13,612 nt of DNA from Verrucomicrobiota bacterium. GTDB taxonomy: Bacteria; Verrucomicrobiota; Verrucomicrobiae; Chthoniobacterales; UBA10450. This document shows, one piece after another, positions 13,001 through 13,612 of the stretch. Positions within the stretch are counted from its first letter, which is position 1. Each line of letters begins with the position of its first letter. The stretch lies in NCBI GenBank assembly GCA_005887855.1, contig VBQB01000091.1, positions 1 to 13,612 on the forward strand. Direction: 5' to 3'. The notes beneath the pieces are model-generated. The model was not told where the DNA came from and searched no databases. It saw only the letters and a program-made list of their open reading frames with translations. The translations under genes and the position numbers were made by a program.

Positions 13001-13612
13001 ATGATGGAGACGCCACGAGATCCTACGGCTTCGCGTTACGAGCACGCCGCGCATGGTCTGCGCCGCTCCGATCTCGATCCCAATCCAATCAAACAATTTT
13101 CAAATTGGTTCACCGCCGCGATTGAGGCCGATATTCGCGACGTCAACGCAGTGAGCCTCGCCACCGCCGGGCCTGACGCGAAACCGTCGGTGCGGGTCGT
13201 GCTATTGAAAGGCTTTGATCAAGACGGTTTCGTTTTTTTTACGAATTACGAAAGTGAAAAAGGATTACAGCTCGAAGCCAATCCTTATGCGTCAATGTCG
13301 TTTTATTGGATCGAACTGGACCGGCAAATTCGCATTAGCGGGAAAGCAGAAAGAACCTCGCGTGAAGAATCACAAACTTATTTTCATTCGCGCCCGATCG
13401 GCAGCCAGCTCGGTGCCTGGGCTTCGCGCCAAAGCGAAGTGCTCGACGGTCGCCGCGTGTTGGACGCCCGTATGGCAGAGATGACAGAACGCTACGGCAA
13501 CAAGCGCATTCCGTTGCCCCCGCATTGGGGCGGTTACCGCGTGAAACCCGATACGATCGAGTTCTGGCAGGGGCGTCCGAATCGTTTGCACGATCGCTTC
13601 CGTTACACACGA
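13001..13612 (+). CDS. pdxH: Pyridoxamine/pyridoxine 5'-phosphate oxidase (partial, C-terminus beyond window)
   Basis: This FMN flavoprotein oxidises pyridoxine or pyridoxamine phosphate to pyridoxal phosphate. The frame is open from ATG 13001 (or 13004) for 204 codons to the window end. RVVLLKGFDQDGFVFFTNYES (in part, RVVLLKGF at 65-72, FFTNYES at 79-85) forms the FMN-binding strand region. SRPIGSQLGAWAS (130-142) is the second conserved block. The family signature EFWQGRPNRLHDR is at 187-199. The E. coli enzyme has 218 residues, so only about ten should be missing. An 8-T run (13233-13240) is inside the gene and in frame. No Shine-Dalgarno is visible. Confidence 0.95.
   Translation, partial: MMETPRDPTASRYEHAAHGLRRSDLDPNPIKQFSNWFTAAIEADIRDVNAVSLATAGPDAKPSVRVVLLKGFDQDGFVFFTNYESEKGLQLEANPYASMSFYWIELDRQIRISGKAERTSREESQTYFHSRPIGSQLGAWASRQSEVLDGRRVLDARMAEMTERYGNKRIPLPPHWGGYRVKPDTIEFWQGRPNRLHDRFRYTR

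Noticed and set aside
13233..13240. Run of eight T as a terminator or frameshift site in pdxH
   Set aside because: There is no stem before it, and the reading frame continues correctly through it into conserved PdxH sequence.

Overview
The window (13,612 bases, moderately GC-rich, densely coded) looks like chromosomal DNA of a soil-type Verrucomicrobiota bacterium, perhaps Chthoniobacterales. That assignment is an inference. It rests on the general protein style, the near absence of Shine-Dalgarno sequences, the secreted hydrolases, and short palindromic repeats inside a coding sequence of a kind I associate with this group and Planctomycetes. I see no rRNA, tRNA, CRISPR array, insertion sequence or phage gene. 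No intergenic gap exceeds about 220 bases.

Layout. 1-1379 (minus, cut by the window start): a secreted class C beta-lactamase-like serine hydrolase. 1538-2116 (minus): a small exported NlpC/P60-type peptidase whose start codon is a puzzle. 2240-2845 (plus): an exported coiled-coil protein resembling an isolated TolC-type helical hairpin. 2896-4737 (minus): a gamma-glutamyltransferase with an in-frame array of short palindromes just before its self-cleavage threonine. 4826-5056 (plus): a two-helix membrane protein behind a promoter that overlaps a perfect dyad. 5139-6949: an envelope-stress or metal-sensing island. It has a Spy/CpxP-like LTxxQ protein on the minus strand, divergent from an operon of an ECF sigma factor, a one-helix membrane protein and a membrane-anchored LTxxQ protein. 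6993-7691 (minus): a SAM methyltransferase. 7751-11231 (minus): a tightly overlapping hisC-mnmE-pyrD operon. 11353-11694 (plus): a lipid A biosynthesis N-terminal domain (LABN) membrane protein. 11728-12930 (plus): a NifS-type cysteine desulfurase. 13001-13612 (plus, cut by the window end): PdxH.

The most interesting part is 5139-6949. The same bipartite motif, TGTAACCG then 15 bases then GGTC, precedes both the spy-like gene and the sigma gene, in opposite directions. This is what a self-activating ECF sigma factor with a divergent target would leave. Gene order and protein types (ECF sigma, short single-helix protein, anchored His-containing LTxxQ protein) parallel the CnrH/CnrY/CnrX metal-signalling trio, so I infer a similar membrane-to-sigma circuit whose output includes a periplasmic chaperone. 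The middle gene has a frame conflict at its start.

The housekeeping genes need little comment: hisC (histidine), mnmE (tRNA U34 modification) and pyrD (pyrimidines) are translationally coupled, while nifS (sulfur for Fe-S clusters and tRNA thiolation) and pdxH (makes the PLP cofactor that HisC and NifS use) lie side by side on the other strand.
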